DNA of 64,000 nucleotides from Salvelinus alpinus (GCF_045679555.1 NC_092100.1:33295106-33359105); one strand, 5' to 3'. Numbered from the stretch's first letter, positions 35,242 through 47,849 are shown. Translations and numbers: made by a program. The notes: generated by a model from the sequence alone, not told the origin.

Positions 35242-36883
35242 CAGTATATCACAAAAGTGAGTACACCCCTCACATTTTTGTAAATATTTGAGAATATCTT
35301 TTCATGTGACAACACTGAAGAAATGACACTTTGCTACAATGTAAAGTAGTGAGTGTACAGCTTGTATAACAGTGTACATTTGCTGTCCCCTCAAAATAAC
35401 TCAACACACAGCCATTAATGTCTAAACCGCTGGCAACAAAAGTGAGTACACCCCTAAGTGAAAATGTCCAAATTGGGCCCAGTGTCAATATTTTGTGTGG
35501 CCACCATCATTTTCCAGCACTGCCTTAACCCTCTTGGGCATGGAGTTCACCAGAGCTTCACAGGTTGCCACTGGAGTCCTCTTCCACTCCTCCATGACGA
35601 CATCATGGAGCTGGTGGATGTTAGAGACCTTGCACTCCTCCACCTTCCGTTTGAGGATGCCCCACAGATGCTCAATAGGGTTTAGGTCTGGAGACATGCT
35701 TGGCCAGTCCATCACCTTTACCCTCAGCTTCTTTAGCAAGGCAGTGGTCGTCTTGGAGGTGTGTTTGGGGTCGTTATCATGTTGGAATACTGCCCTGCGG
35801 CCCAGTCTCCGAAGGGAGGGGATCATGCTCTGCTTCAGTATGTCACAGTACATGTTGGCATTCATGGTTCCCTCAATGAACTGTAACTCCCCAGTGCCGG
35901 CAGCACTCATGCAGCCCCAGACCATGACACTCCCACCACCATGCTTGACTGTAGGCAAGACACACTTGTCTTTGTACTCCTCACCTGGTTGCCGCCACAC
36001 ACGCTTGACACCATCTGAACCAAATAAGTTTATCTTGGTCTCATCAGACCACAGGACATGGTTCCAGTAATCCATGTCCTTAGTCTGCTTGTCTTCAGCA
36101 AACTGTTTGCGGGCTTTCTTGTGCATCATCTTTAGAAGAGGCTTCCTTCTGGGACGACAGCCATGCAGACCAATTTGATGCAGTGTACGGCGTATAGTCT
36201 GAGCACTAACAGGCTGACCCCCCACCCCTTCAACCTCTGCAGCAATGCTGGCAGCACTCATACATCTATTTCCCAAAGACAACCTCTGGATATGACACTG
36301 AGCACGTGCACTCAACTTCTTTGGTCGACCATGGCGAGGCCTGTTCTGAGTGGAACATGTCCAGTTAAACCGCTGTATGGTCTTGGCCACCGTGCTGCAG
36401 CTCAGTTTCAGGGTCTTGGCAATCTTCTTATAGCCCAGGCCATCGTTATGTAGAGCAACAATTATTTTTTCAGATCCTCAGAGAGTTCTTTGCCATGAGG
36501 TGCCATGTTGAACTTCCAGTGACCAGTCAGTATGAGGGAGTGTGAGAGTGATGACACCAAATTTAACACACCTGCACCCCATTCACACCTGAGACCTTGT
36601 AACACTAACGAGTCACATGACACCGGGAGGGAAAATGGCTAATTGGGCCCAATTTGGACATTTTCACTTAGGGGTGTACTCACTTTTGTTGCCAGCGGTT
36701 TAGACATTAATGGCTGTGTGTTGAGTTATTTTGAGGGGACAGCAAATTTACACTGTTATACAAGCTGTACACTCACTACTTTACATTGTAGCTAAGTGTC
36801 ATTTCTTCAGTGTTGTTACATGAAAAGATATACTCAAATATTTACAAAAATGTGAGGGGTGTACTCACTTTTGTGATATACTG
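35242..36883 (-). mobile_element. Full-length Tc1/mariner element, nearly intact (copy J)
   Basis: TA-flanked, 1642 bases. Terminal inverted repeats are 35242-35480 and 36645-36883, both 239 bases, differing by only a few bases. Each arm has two copies of the likely transposase-binding word CAAAAGTGAGTACACCCCT (tip and inner, for example near 35251 and 35437). The transposase frame is open over 301 codons. This is the youngest-looking element in the window. Confidence 0.92.
35485..36390 (-). CDS. Tc1 transposase, 301 codons open, N-terminus frameshifted
   Basis: Cut-and-paste DNA transposase. Visible: paired-like DNA-binding half with NRPRHGRPKKLS (GRPR-like hook, about residues 16-27), KPLLKMMHKKAR, first catalytic D in [23 protein letters not shown], second D in [11 protein letters not shown], third residue E in DLNPIEHLWG, all three present. 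The natural start appears to be upstream at about 36509 (MAPHGKELSEDLKK). A one-base shift in the A-run just after it (near 36470) puts a stop there, so the present frame starts at an internal ATG. Whether this is a real lesion or a homopolymer read error cannot be told here. It is an element gene, not a host gene. Confidence 0.9.
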   Translation of the reverse strand: MAKTIQRFNWTCSTQNRPRHGRPKKLSARAQCHIQRLSLGNRCMSAASIAAEVEGVGGQPVSAQTIRRTLHQIGLHGCRPRRKPLLKMMHKKARKQFAEDKQTKDMDYWNHVLWSDETKINLFGSDGVKRVWRQPGEEYKDKCVLPTVKHGGGSVMVWGCMSAAGTGELQFIEGTMNANMYCDILKQSMIPSLRRLGRRAVFQHDNDPKHTSKTTTALLKKLRVKVMDWPSMSPDLNPIEHLWGILKRKVEECKVSNIHQLHDVVMEEWKRTPVATCEALVNSMPKRVKAVLENDGGHTKY

Positions 36884-37087
36884 TATATATATAAGTTACA
36901 CTACCCAAAAGGTACTCAATTAGTGGAACGACCCAGGCACCAACTTAAACTGTTCAGTGTTGAAATCTTTGTGTTTTCTGGTGGATTTTGTTAATCTTAC
37001 GGAAAAGGATTTATTGTTGGAAATGAGTATTGTGAGGAAAAAATCAGCTGTCTCATTGAAGTGGGAGCAAAGTACATAGCTAAGCAC

Positions 37088-37096
37088 TATAAAAAG
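37088..37096 (+). promoter_or_regulatory. TATA box of ch25h-like gene
   Basis: TATAAAAAG. At the usual 25-32 base spacing transcription would start near 37115-37125. That places the ATG at 37102 upstream of the transcript and selects the ATG at 37153. Confidence 0.6.
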
Positions 37097-37152
37097 GGAG
37101 AATGTCTTCTTCTCTCTGCACATTACAATCACAGGCATTCAGAGTCACCAGG

Positions 37153-38010
37153 ATGTTGAACATCACCAAGGTTCAGTTTACTTTGAAGCTTCCTACCTTT
37201 TCCAGATCCTCAGACAGGCTTTTGCAGCCTCTATGGGACTATTTCCTTTTCAATCACTACTCCCTCATCTCCTCTCCCTTCTTCCCTGTCATGATCTGCT
37301 TCTCCAGTTACTTATTCTCCAGTCTCCCCTTTGCTGTACTAGACCTCCTGGGAGATAATGTCCCCTCCATTCACCGCTACAAGATCCAGCAAGAGAGACG
37401 TCCAACCATTCGGATGATGGCAAAGAGCATCGGAAGGGCTGTATATAACCACTTGATCTTTGTTCTGCCTGCTGTGCTGATTCAGACCTGCTTTATGCCT
37501 TCAGCGGTGCTACCTACCAGTGCTCCAACTGTGGTAGAGGTGCTCATTGATGGACTGGCTGTCCTTCTTCTTTTTGACACACAGTATTTTATGTGGCACT
37601 TTGTGCACCACAAACATCCACAACTGTATCGGTGGGTCCATGCCATCCACCATGAATACATGGCACCCTTCTCCTGGTCCACTCAGCAAATCAGCATTCC
37701 TGAACTGATAACAGTTGGATTCTGGAGCAACCTGGACCCCATCCTGTTGAAATGCCACCCTTTTACCATCTGGTGCGTCACCATCTTAAGTATCTGGATG
37801 TCAGTGGAGGACCACATAGGCTATGACCTGCCATGGGGTCTTAACCACCTGGTACCATTTGGTCTGTTAGGAGGAGCACCAGCGCATGACATGCACCACC
37901 AGAAGCCCAACAGTAACTATGCACCTTTCTTCAGCCACTGGGATAGAATTTTTGGGACTGCCATCCTGGCAGGGAAGATAACTGAGAAAAAAGTGTTTTA
38001 TTCTCTGTAA
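37153..38010 (+). CDS. ch25h: cholesterol 25-hydroxylase-like protein, intronless
   Basis: ER membrane di-iron oxygenase of the fatty acid hydroxylase superfamily; CH25H makes 25-hydroxycholesterol, which restrains sterol synthesis and is interferon-linked in mammals. From the ATG at 37153 it is 285 aa, close to family length (272 in human, about 280 in zebrafish, from memory). Histidine clusters: H149-x2-HH, H163-x2-HH and H245-x2-HH, with D220-H221 between. Several hydrophobic segments lie in residues 35-145. The start MLNITKVQF matches the zebrafish-type N-terminus; the ORF extends 17 codons upstream to 37102, but a TATA box at 37088 makes that ATG unlikely. Single exon, as in other vertebrates. 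Which teleost paralogue (ch25h, ch25hl1, ch25hl2) is unresolved. Confidence 0.9.
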   Translation: MLNITKVQFTLKLPTFSRSSDRLLQPLWDYFLFNHYSLISSPFFPVMICFSSYLFSSLPFAVLDLLGDNVPSIHRYKIQQERRPTIRMMAKSIGRAVYNHLIFVLPAVLIQTCFMPSAVLPTSAPTVVEVLIDGLAVLLLFDTQYFMWHFVHHKHPQLYRWVHAIHHEYMAPFSWSTQQISIPELITVGFWSNLDPILLKCHPFTIWCVTILSIWMSVEDHIGYDLPWGLNHLVPFGLLGGAPAHDMHHQKPNSNYAPFFSHWDRIFGTAILAGKITEKKVFYSL

Positions 38011-38079
38011 ATAGAAAAATTCACTATAATTATTACGTTCATACTTACTTTTTATTGCTTACTGTGCATTGTACATACA

Positions 38080-38085
38080 AATAAA
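38080..38085 (+). terminator. poly(A) signal of ch25h-like gene
   Basis: AATAAA about 70 bases after the stop codon, followed by a T-rich stretch, giving a short 3'UTR. Confidence 0.65.
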
Positions 38086-38109
38086 ATGTGTCTTTGTTTT
38101 TATTCATTT

Positions 38110-38633
38110 GTCAGTGTCGAACATCAATTGTATTAAAATGTACTACCTTTTTACACACAAGTGCAATGTTTGAAAAATTTCTAAATTAATTAGATATGGT
38201 AATTGCTGGAATTAGAGCAAAAGTAATGGTCCTTGGTAGTAATACATAGTCAAAGGATACAACTAGACAGCCAACTCCAGTTTACCATTTGCCCCAGAGG
38301 ATGGAGGCAAACCATAATTTAAGCTTTTGTTTGCCTTGTCTGTTACAGTCTGATTCAGTAAAATATTTTAAAAAAAACTGGATTCTACACAATGCAGCAC
38401 AAGCTTACGATTTCTTAAACAACACAAACATACTTCGTCTTTGAAGACTTAGTAAGGATTTTCCTGTTTTCGTCTGGCTTTCATATCAACAAATCTGTTT
38501 GTTGGCCAGGGGTCAAGTTGAGCCACGGGCCAAGTTTTAAGTATAGGGCAAGGAAATGTTAGAGCCAATTAAAGAAATGTATTGTTAATCCATAGCTATG
38601 TGACAAAACTAGGTAAAATCAAAAATCTATATA
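38110..38633. other. intergenic, nothing recognised
   Basis: AT-rich sequence between the ch25h-like poly(A) signal and the next Tc1 element; no gene or repeat ends seen. Confidence 0.45.
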
Positions 38634-40219
38634 CAGTTGAAGTTGGAAGTTTACATACACTTGTTGGAGTCATTTGTTGGAGTCGCTGTTGGAGTCATTA
38701 AAACTCGTTTTTCAACCACTCCACAAAGTTCTTGTTAACAAACTATAGTTTTGGCAAGTCAGTTAGGGCATCGTCTTTGTGCATGACACAAGTACATTTT
38801 CCCAAAATTGTTTACAGACAGATTATTTCACTTATAATTCACTGTATCACAATTCCAGTGGGTCAGAAGTTTACATACACTAAGTTGACTGTGCCTTTAA
38901 ACAGCTTGGAAAATACCAGAAAATGATGTCATGGCTTTAGAAGCTTCTGATAGGCTAATTGACATCATTTGAGTCAGTTGGAGGTGTACCTGTGGATGAA
39001 TTTCAAGGCCTGCCTTCAAACTCAGTGACTCTTTGCTTGACATCATGGGAAAATCAAAAGAAATCAGCCAAGACCTCAGAAAATAAATTTTAGACCTCCA
39101 CAAGTCTGGTTCATCCTTGGGAGTAATTTCCAAACGCCTGAAGGTACCACGTTCATCTGTACAAACAATAGTTTCTCTAGGAGACACGTTCTGTCTCCTA
39201 GAGATGAACGTACTTTGGTGCAAAAAAGTGCAAATCAATACCAGAACAACAGCAAAGGACCTTGTGAAGATGCTGGAGGAAACAGGTACAAAATTATCTA
39301 TATCCACAGTAAAACGAGTCCTATATCGACATAACCTGAAAAGCCGCTCAGCAAGGAAGAAGCCACTGCTCCAAAACCACCATAAAAAAGCCAGACTACG
39401 GTTTGCAACTGCACATGGGGACAAAGATCGTACTTTTTGGTGTCCTCTGGTCTGATGAAAAACGAAAATAGAACTGTTTGGCCATAATGACCATCGTTAT
39501 GTTTGGAGGAAAAGGGGGATGCTTACAAGCCGATGAACACCATCCTAACCGTGAAGCACGCAGGTGGCAGCATCATGTTGTGGGGGTGCTTTGCTGCAGG
39601 AGGGACTGGTGCACTTCACAAAATAAATGGCATCATGAGGGTGGGAAATTATGTGGATATATTGAAACAACATCTCAAGACATCAGTCAGGAAGTTAAAG
39701 CTTGGTCGCAAATGGGTCTTCCAAATGGACAATGACCCCAAGCATACTTCCAAAGTTGTGGCAAAATGGCTTAAGGACAACAAAGTCAAGGTATTGGAGT
39801 GGCCATCACCAAGCCCTGACCTCAATCCTATAGACAATTTGTGGGCATAACTGAAAAAGCATGTGCGAGCAAGGAGGCCTACAAACCTGATTCAGTTACA
39901 CCAGCTCTGTCAGGAGGAGTTGGCCAAAATTCACCCAACTTATTGTGGGAAGCTTATGGAAAGCTAGCCGAAACATTTGACCCAAGTTAAACAATTTAAA
40001 GGCAATGCTACTAAATACTAATTGAGTGTATGTAAACTTCTGACCCACTGGGAATGTGATGAAATAAATAAAAGCTGAAATAAATCATTCTCTCAACTAT
40101 TATTCTGACATTTCACATTCTTAAAATATTTTTTTACTAGGATTAAATGTCGGGAATTGTGGAAAAACTGAGTTTAAATGTATTTGGCTAAGGTGTATGT
40201 AAACTTCCGACTTGAACTG
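38634..40219 (+). mobile_element. Tc1/mariner element, Sleeping-Beauty-type family, copy C
   Basis: TA-flanked, tip CAGTTGAAGTTGGAAGTTTA. It has the IR/DR layout with inner direct repeats near 38858-38885 and 40026-40050. A short tandem triplication of GTTGGAGTC lies in the left arm (38665-38700). Transposase from about 39045 (MGKSKEIS) is broken by several frameshifts; open pieces are 39117-39455 and 39503-39850, the latter with DNDPKHTSK. The third catalytic position is aspartate (NPIDNLW), followed by a stop. 1586 bases. Confidence 0.9.
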
Positions 40220-40221
40220 TA

Positions 40222-42879
40222 TTTAGTGCAACCGGTTTCTTCAAAAGTTTTGAGTAATGACACCACATTGGGGTTTACAGTGAAGAAAGAGGGGAGAGAG
40301 GGGCAGAGGTACTGCTGTCTAAACTATGTAAACGTGTGTCTCATGTCTCAACCGCTCTCTGCTCTCTCTGAGCTCTAGGCTAAAGCCATCACAGAGGAAA
40401 ACAGATGCTCTCACTCTACTCTAGGCTAGAGCCAACACAAAAGAAGACCGATCTCTGCTCTCTCTGAGCTCTAGGCTAAAGCCAACACGAGGGAAGACCG
40501 GTCTCTGCTCTTTCTAAGCTCTAGGCTCTTCTGAACTACAGATTTTTGAGTTTAGTTAACTCTTTTGTATTTACTGATTATATGCAAGTTATGATAATTT
40601 ATAAAATTTATAAAAACTGTGGTAATCAGTTTCAAAAACATTTTTATGTCAACTTAGTTACATTTCAGAAATGATATGTTATAGTTTTTGAGTAAGGTTG
40701 GACTTTGTTAAACTCAAACATTTCAAGTATTGCAACTTATACTTAAGTAACTTTGACTTATAAAGATTGTCATGTTCACTTCACCATATTGATTTAATTT
40801 AACTAGTTTTTTTATGTAATAGAAAAATCAAAATAACTAAGTTGATTTACATGAAAAATGTTAGTATACTCAAAACATTGCATGTGTTACTCATATGAAG
40901 GTTTAACGATTCACTATATTTTTTTCTGTTTTTTTTCCCCAGCACATTGTCATCAGAGAAGGGATATCAGTCATAGCAGAAGGGATCTTTTGAGGACAAA
41001 GGATGCTGATGCAGTCATGTACATGTTTATTTGCAATTATTTGAAGTAAACATTACAGCAAGGCACAATGGCCGATGCAGTTTGAATAGATATGTGATGG
41101 CTTAAGAAATAATGCTAATAAAAGGTTAATTAGCTACTGTGTACATGGGTTAGCTTACAAGTCCTTAATATTGTACATATCAAAAGTACAAAGTTTCTCT
41201 TGACAGGCTATAAAAACACTGAGATGTGAATTTTCATATCAGCCACTGAGTTAACACTGATTCTATTTAAAGCATGAACACTGATTCATATAACCACTAG
41301 ACAATGAACAGTTCATACAGCACTTAAATAGAAAGTTCACAAATAAGTCAATGTGACTATAAATATCAATCTCCAAAGTAATTTATAAAATTGAATATTG
41401 TGGGAGATAATAAACATTTTACATTGCAGCAAGACCAAAGGTGAAATCTCCCAAAACATCCGAAGTTTAACAATCACTGCCATATACCGTGGAGGTAGGA
41501 AGGAAGAGCTGCACAGGTCTTTATATTCAGCTTATTTCACATTTTTCACATGCACTCAAACATGCTATAACCCTTTACATTTAATCATTGCTCTTTCAAT
41601 TGCCTTAGTACACCGTTAGAAATGAGCCATTTAACACCCTGCATTATCTTGCAAAACAGATGCTCTCTCACATTCAATGAACACTCGCCAAAGATCACAA
41701 TTAACTAAGAAAAACAATGACATCGCTAAGACAAGTCACCACTACTCTAAACATAGATATAAGAGCATTTTAAATTAATAAAAGCTCACTTTTATCAGGG
41801 TACAAAAGCAAGAGTACAGTAAAAAAGTGTAATATCTTTAAGCAAGGCATTTAAAGCAGCAGAAAAAATAATAACAAAGCGTTATCCCTGCCCATTTCAG
41901 TAAAAAACAGATGGGGCTGGAGAAACGTAAGCACTAGAAATTATAGCCATAGCTCTGGATGCAAGGACTGATCATTCATGATATCAAAATTATATATCTT
42001 TAACCATGTTGTACATGTCAGTTTACATTTACTAATGTATGACAGTTGAAATAAGCTCATGTTATATTTTAAGAATCAAATGGGTACATATAAATGTATA
42101 GGTCCAAAAATGGATGTAGCAACTGCTGATTGCCTCTAACTCCAACACATGTATTTTATCTTGTAGAAAAGTGCTATTTTGGTAGTTTAACCAGATTTTA
42201 TAATACATTCCATATCACATACCATGTGGTATGGAATTGATATCAAATATATCTTCTGTGCTAAGTGATACCTAGGTCAGAGTAAATATTTCAACATACA
42301 CATACAGTATGATAGAAGTTGCAATACTGTTACATACTGTCAGTATCATCACGACCTGCCTGAAGCACCATCTATTATAATGTACTTAAGTAGGAAACCA
42401 AACATATATGCCTGCTATAGACTAAAGCAAAGTCTATAGGCTTTTATTATATCAAATTTAATGGGAGGTTAGCCTGAGGGACAGCTCCTTGACGTTCCTG
42501 AGTCGCTTGTCAGAGTAACTGGAGTCACTAGAGAATACTGCTGAACCAAACAGTGTGCATTAACAGGTGGGTGTGGTTATGTACCAGAGGCTCTTAAAGA
42601 CATTTAATACAACACATGCAAGCTTCAAAAGGTAAAATGAAAGTAAATAATTAATGATAATCTTGGCCAAAAATTACACGATTAATTTTATATTTTCAGT
42701 TGATGTGGAACATCTGCCAGTCCCAAGGGCTTGAGAAACATAAAAAGTATTTTGTTTTAAGGCAAAAAAAGAAAAGCGTGCAAAAAAAGAAAAGCGTGAC
42801 TACTATTTACCAAAGAAATGGAGATAGCATTTTTTAAGATGTTCAAAATTTCTCTTATTGATTCTATTATGCCTGAAGA
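40222..42879 (-). other. znf592 3' flank / 3'UTR and intergenic DNA
   Basis: AT-rich, no coding frame of note. Minus-strand AATAAA hexamers occur (for example near 42434 and 41025) but I cannot say which ends the znf592 transcript. A near-palindrome CCATATCACATACCATGTGG is at about 42209. Confidence 0.35.
40351..40532 (+). repeat. minisatellite, about 50-60 base unit, three-plus copies
   Basis: Repeats of CTCTCTGAGCTCTAGGCTAA followed by AGCCAACAC(G/A)AGGGAAGACCG and TCTCTG. Copies start near 40361, 40415, 40461 and 40511, the last partial. Confidence 0.7.
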
Positions 42880-45800
42880 TTATCCATGAATCTCTAGGTC
42901 AGTGTTGTATGTAGATTTAAAGGTCAATGGTCTTACTGCAGTCTCACAGTGCAACCTGGTTGGATCCTCTTCCAGTGAAGGGTCAGATTTAACTAATGGA
43001 GGTGGCAAGTCCTCTCCCTCATTCACACCCACTGTTTTCCCCACGTCCTCTTCCTGCTTCTTTCTGCGCTCATACTCCACATCCATTATTTCCTTCTTCT
43101 CTTCCTCGCGGTCTTTGACTTTGTGCACAATAAACAGGTGTCTGTTGAGAGACAGCTGAGATGCAAAACATAATCCACAGTGCAGGCATTGGGGAGAATT
43201 TTTATCGGTTTTATGCTGAGGTATGTGCTGCTGGAACTGTGTGCCATCCTCTGAGGTGAAACCACACTTAGCGCAGCGAAAGTGAGATTTCAGACGTTTG
43301 GTAGAGGAGCCTTCTAGGGCAGCACCATCCTCCCCCTCCCTCTGGGATGCCACAGCAGGTCTCTTTGAAACAAGCCTCTGCAAGTCAAAGTTAATGATTA
43401 GATTTCAAGTGTCCTTTTTGACAATCAGTAAAATGCAGAAAAAAATAAGAAAATTAAAATCACCTCTCCCAAGGCTTTGCTGGTATCTAGAGGGGTTGAT
43501 TTTGACAGACTAAAGTCTGGATTTTTGATCCCATGCATCAAACTGATGTGGTTCTTCAGCATGATGTTTGTGGTGAATGTTGTCCTCTCATCTGTGCAAT
43601 ACCTGCACAATAAGAACAAATTATATCATATACAAAAAAATTGTCAAAATGTGGTAACCACAGCTTTGTTTTTACACGTTGGACCTTTTCCTGCAGTGCC
43701 ACCCAGGGGCCAATCATTGCCAGATATGACCCAACCTTTCAGAAAGTAATGTACTTTGTAATGTAGATTTCAGGATAAATCTCACCAGCAGGTAAAGGTT
43801 TTCTTTCCATTGTGGTCATTGCGAATGTGTCTTCTCAAACTTGTGGAGGAATTGAAAGACCTCTCACACTGCCGGCATGGATACCGTTTCAGTGACTACA
43901 AAAAGCACAGAGAGAAGATTGACTTAATTAGGGTTGAGCTGACTTGGGAATTATTTCATTTCATTAAGGGCCTGAAAGATGAAAATCCCACATCTGAAAT
44001 GGTCCCTAAATTATCATCTGTCCTATAGTATAATTGCTACAGCTAATTAGTTTGAATGAGCAATAGAATAACTAAGTTGCTCCTCACCCTCCCATGGTTG
44101 TTCTTCATGTGAGAGACGTAGACTTCTCGGTCAGGCAGCCAGTGTAGGCACTCTTCACAGGTCCAACCAGCATTTTTCAGATTGGTCTTCCTGTCCCGAG
44201 AGGCCAAGTTGGCACTCTTTCTGGTTGCATCAGAGTGTTCAATGGGAGTGTTTACCTTTGGCTGGTGGAATGCAGAGGTAACATCTTGGTGCTGTGCAGT
44301 CATCTCTGTTGGTTTTGTGCTTTTCTCCACCTCTTTGAAGATTCCTTCATGCACCCCCTGTAATATAGGCAGACAGCGTTGAAAAAGACAAAATGAAAAA
44401 CGTAACATTATGTGCCCCATTTTATGTCAATGTGACTAGGTTGAATTTTAGGATGATGGCAAACCTTAAAATGCTGCATTAACGACTGCTTGTGGGTGAA
44501 GATTGAAGTGCACTCAGGGCACTTGAACACACAGGTTGTAAGCTTTTTGGCGTTTTGATGGAAGTGCTGAAGCAATAACTGCTTTTTCTTGAACACTGTC
44601 TCACAAGAACACTTGAAGATTAACCTGCAACAGAAAATAAACAATTAGAACGAACAATCATGTCAAACTTTAAGATGGGTTAGCAAATATGCAATTTCAG
44701 AACATGCATTTAGTTAAACTCACTGAGGAGACACTACGCTGGCGTTGTGCTTAGTTGTCAAATGCATTTGACATCCATCAGAAGACTTGAAGGCAACAGG
44801 ACAGATAGTGCACTTATAGAAGATCTCACAGTGTTTCTCCTCAATGTGACTCTTCTGCACATTAAATGACATGAAAACCATATCACAGTGAAGACACCTG
44901 AAAGAAAACAAAGGACTTAGAAAAGGGGGCCAATGTTATAGAACACTTTTGTGATATGTCTCCACCGAGTCCCATTCAAGGTCCTAACAAAAGCATATAC
45001 TTCAGTATTGATTTACTTATAGCCAGGCTTGCGTGCATAGTGAAGACAGTTCTCCTTCACATGCTTCTGTATGTCCACAGAGCGACTCAGCGCACCACAC
45101 TCAGGGCAGCAGTAAGGGGACTTGTGGGCATGAATACGCTGGTGAGCCCGGAAGCTGCACTTGTTTGGTAGCAGCATTGGGCACACCTTACACATCTATA
45201 CATGACAAAACAACACAAAGCAAAACATATAAATACTGTCATTATTACCTGGCCTATGAAAGTGAACATCTCAGCAATTATTATCGTTTCAATTCAATCT
45301 TTACTCACCAGTCCCTCCATTTCTTCCGACAGCCTCTGGTAATGGCCTGCGAGACCTCTGTAATCTGATAGCTGCTTGTTACACTCCAGGCAGCAGAGTC
45401 TGTGGCGGATGACTTTGTCTGCATAGAGGGGCATGACTGGTTGGGTTTTAGGTGAGGATAATGGGGGCACATGGGAGCCCACATGCACAGAGGATTCAGC
45501 GAGCAAAGGTACAAACATCTGTCCCTCTGCTATGGGCTTCATGGAGAGCTGTGTGCACTGCATCACCACACCTTTGTTCTTATGTTCCCGTGCATGTGCC
45601 AGCAGGGCACACTTGTTGAAGAATACCATGGTCTTAGCACAGTGGGTGCAGGCTACTTCAATGTGCACACTCCTCCTGCCATAATGATAGGCGAGACTCC
45701 TTTCTACCCCAAAGGAGTCCCCACATTCAAGACAGCAATATCCGCGTGGTGGCAAGTGGATGTTGCTCTCAGGTGGTGGGTTCAGGTTGGGTACGAATGT

Positions 45801-47591
45801 GGGTACAGGGTTGGCATTGTTTAACAGTCTGTTTAAATTACCTGCTGCTGTACTAGGAATGGCAGCACATGGTTTAGGGGCAGCTTTTTTTACTTGATGC
45901 ACCAATGGGACAGTGCTGCACACCACAGAAGAGGAAAGTGCATGTTGTTGGCTCTGTTGATGGGAGGTGGAGCGTGCTGCGACTGATGCAGCAACACTGT
46001 GAGGGACTAGGTTCAGGTTAGCTAAGTGCATTGCCTTAGGAAGGAAGCTTGCATTGGGCGAGTTGCCTGTTTGAACTGATGAAATCCTCTTTTGTGTAGA
46101 AGGCCCGTGCTGGGCAACCGGCATAGGTCTCATAACCGGACTACTTGTATTATGAAAAATAGTTGGGGACTGCATTGGTCTTGGCCTCTTGGAGTTCCCC
46201 TTTAATTTGTCATCAGTAACCTTTGATGGCAGAATGCCAACTGGTGTACTTTTGATGGGCATATCAACAATGATATCGCTTATCACATTATGAGAGGGAT
46301 AGGGAGACAAACTAGAGTAGGCCTCCTCAACAATAATTCTCTGGGATGGGGAGGACTCAACAGACAGGACCTCCTCATTTTCTGAATCAGGTACTACACT
46401 GGTAACCGTGCGCTGGATTTGCCCAGTCGTAGTTTTAATGGTCTTTATTCTGACCCTCGGTATGGCTGGGGGTGAGCCAGATGACAGTGCTGGGGATCCC
46501 TTGCCACTGCTATCACTGCAAATGCTTACAGGACTGTCAGGTGGTTTCATTAACCGCTTCACAGCTTCAGGGGGACTTCGGGGACTTTGTGGTGACATGG
46601 GCATTTTTGGACTAACATTCATGGTGCCGTCATGAGCCACTGATAAGTCTCCAGAGTTTGGTGGTTCACTGGGATAATTTCTGGCATTCAGAGCCACTAA
46701 TGCCTCAAGGCAAGATGATAGTTTGGATGTTGGAGTTTTGACACATGGATGAGAGGTGGGCATCTTAGACGTTGCCACTATATTGTTACTGCTTGACTCA
46801 ATAATGTTATGATCATTTGCAGGGAGCACTGCACTACTATGACAATCTCCCTTGTCCTTCTGGTCACTGGCATTACTGTCAGGCTTCACCTCTGTTCTGG
46901 TATCCTTTGCTTTGATAGATTCTCCTTTGCTCCTTGGCAGGTTCTCAAGTTCTTCACAGTCTACTTTATGGCACTGGTCAAACATGCTGTAAGACAGCTG
47001 TTTTTTATGATTGTCTGACATTGGGGGTTCTGCAGACATAAATATAGAGGCAGCAGGGAAGTAGGGTCTCTCTTGTTTTGGATGGAAATCAACCCCATTG
47101 CTTGGGGTGTCTTCAGATTCTGGACTAGAGATGGGGCTGAACTGGGAAAAGGACTGAGAGAAGGAAGGTGTTCCTTCAGGTTTTTGCTGGACGGGGGTCT
47201 TCCCTAAGAGTCCTCTTGAGCCATTCCCCTTCAAAGCACACACAAAAGACTTAGAACCACAGTGGCCTATCTGATGAGAGTCAATGGAGGCCCCTGACCC
47301 CCTGAACCCATTTTGCAATGGGTATCTGAAATGTGGGCCCTCTCCACCACTATCAGGCGACTCCTGGTGACTTGTGTTCTTCACTATAACACTGACAGCA
47401 GGAACATCAGACGCACCCACAGCTTGGTGAACAGATACACTGTCCTCCATACACATCTCTGTGTGTTTCAGCTGACCTTCTGCCTCATCATGACTCTCCT
47501 GGGTGGGCTCTTTAGCATCCAAACTGGTGGCATCAGGGATGTCAAAGGCAGCCAAAAGATCGTCAAAATCAGGGGTCTTCATGTCACCCAT
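42880..47591 (-). CDS. znf592: zinc finger protein 592, eight coding exons
   Basis: Nuclear C2H2 zinc-finger protein; human ZNF592 with ZNF687 and ZMYND8 forms a chromatin/transcription cofactor complex. Coding exons in transcript order: 47591-45309 (coding part of 47611-45309), 45195-45017, 44897-44724, 44624-44465, 44357-44088, 43895-43786, 43602-43464 and 43377-42880. Total 3813 nt, 1270 aa plus stop; I recall 1267 for human. The start [20 protein letters not shown] is shared with ZNF592/ZNF532. PTSLDAKE and [14 protein letters not shown] favour ZNF592. The first 620 residues are disordered, rich in S, P and K; C2H2 fingers run from about residue 640 to 1190 ([46 protein letters not shown]). 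An upstream ATG at 47714 lies before the exon's acceptor (47612) and is not used. Confidence 0.95.
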
Positions 47592-47849
47592 GTTTGAAAG
47601 CTTACAAACACCTGAGGAAAACATAAAGAGGTCAAACATGAGCACATAAACTGGGGTACCAGAGATGTGGCACATTCCCCGAAGATAGTGATGTTGAGGA
47701 GAGTTATTTACCATTTGGCTCTCAATTATGGGTTGTTGCTATAATTCTGCAGGGTTGTCAGTTGGTGTCATGATGGGCTGCTCCATCTGTGCACATACCT
47801 GAGATCAATTAATAGGTATTAGGTTTCCTTTTGTACATTATAGACATAC

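Noticed and set aside
37102-37152. Longer N-terminus for the ch25h-like protein
   Set aside because: A TATA box at 37088 places the transcription start downstream of this ATG, and the family N-terminus aligns with the ATG at 37153.
42880-43159. Plus-strand frame opposite the last znf592 exon
   Set aside because: It is the complement of a supported coding exon.
44408-44644. Separate short zinc-finger genes on the minus strand
   Set aside because: They are individual exons of znf592 with matching phases, not stand-alone genes.
47592-47714. Upstream ATG extending the znf592 first coding exon
   Set aside because: It lies before the splice acceptor at 47612 and the family begins [11 protein letters not shown] at 47591.
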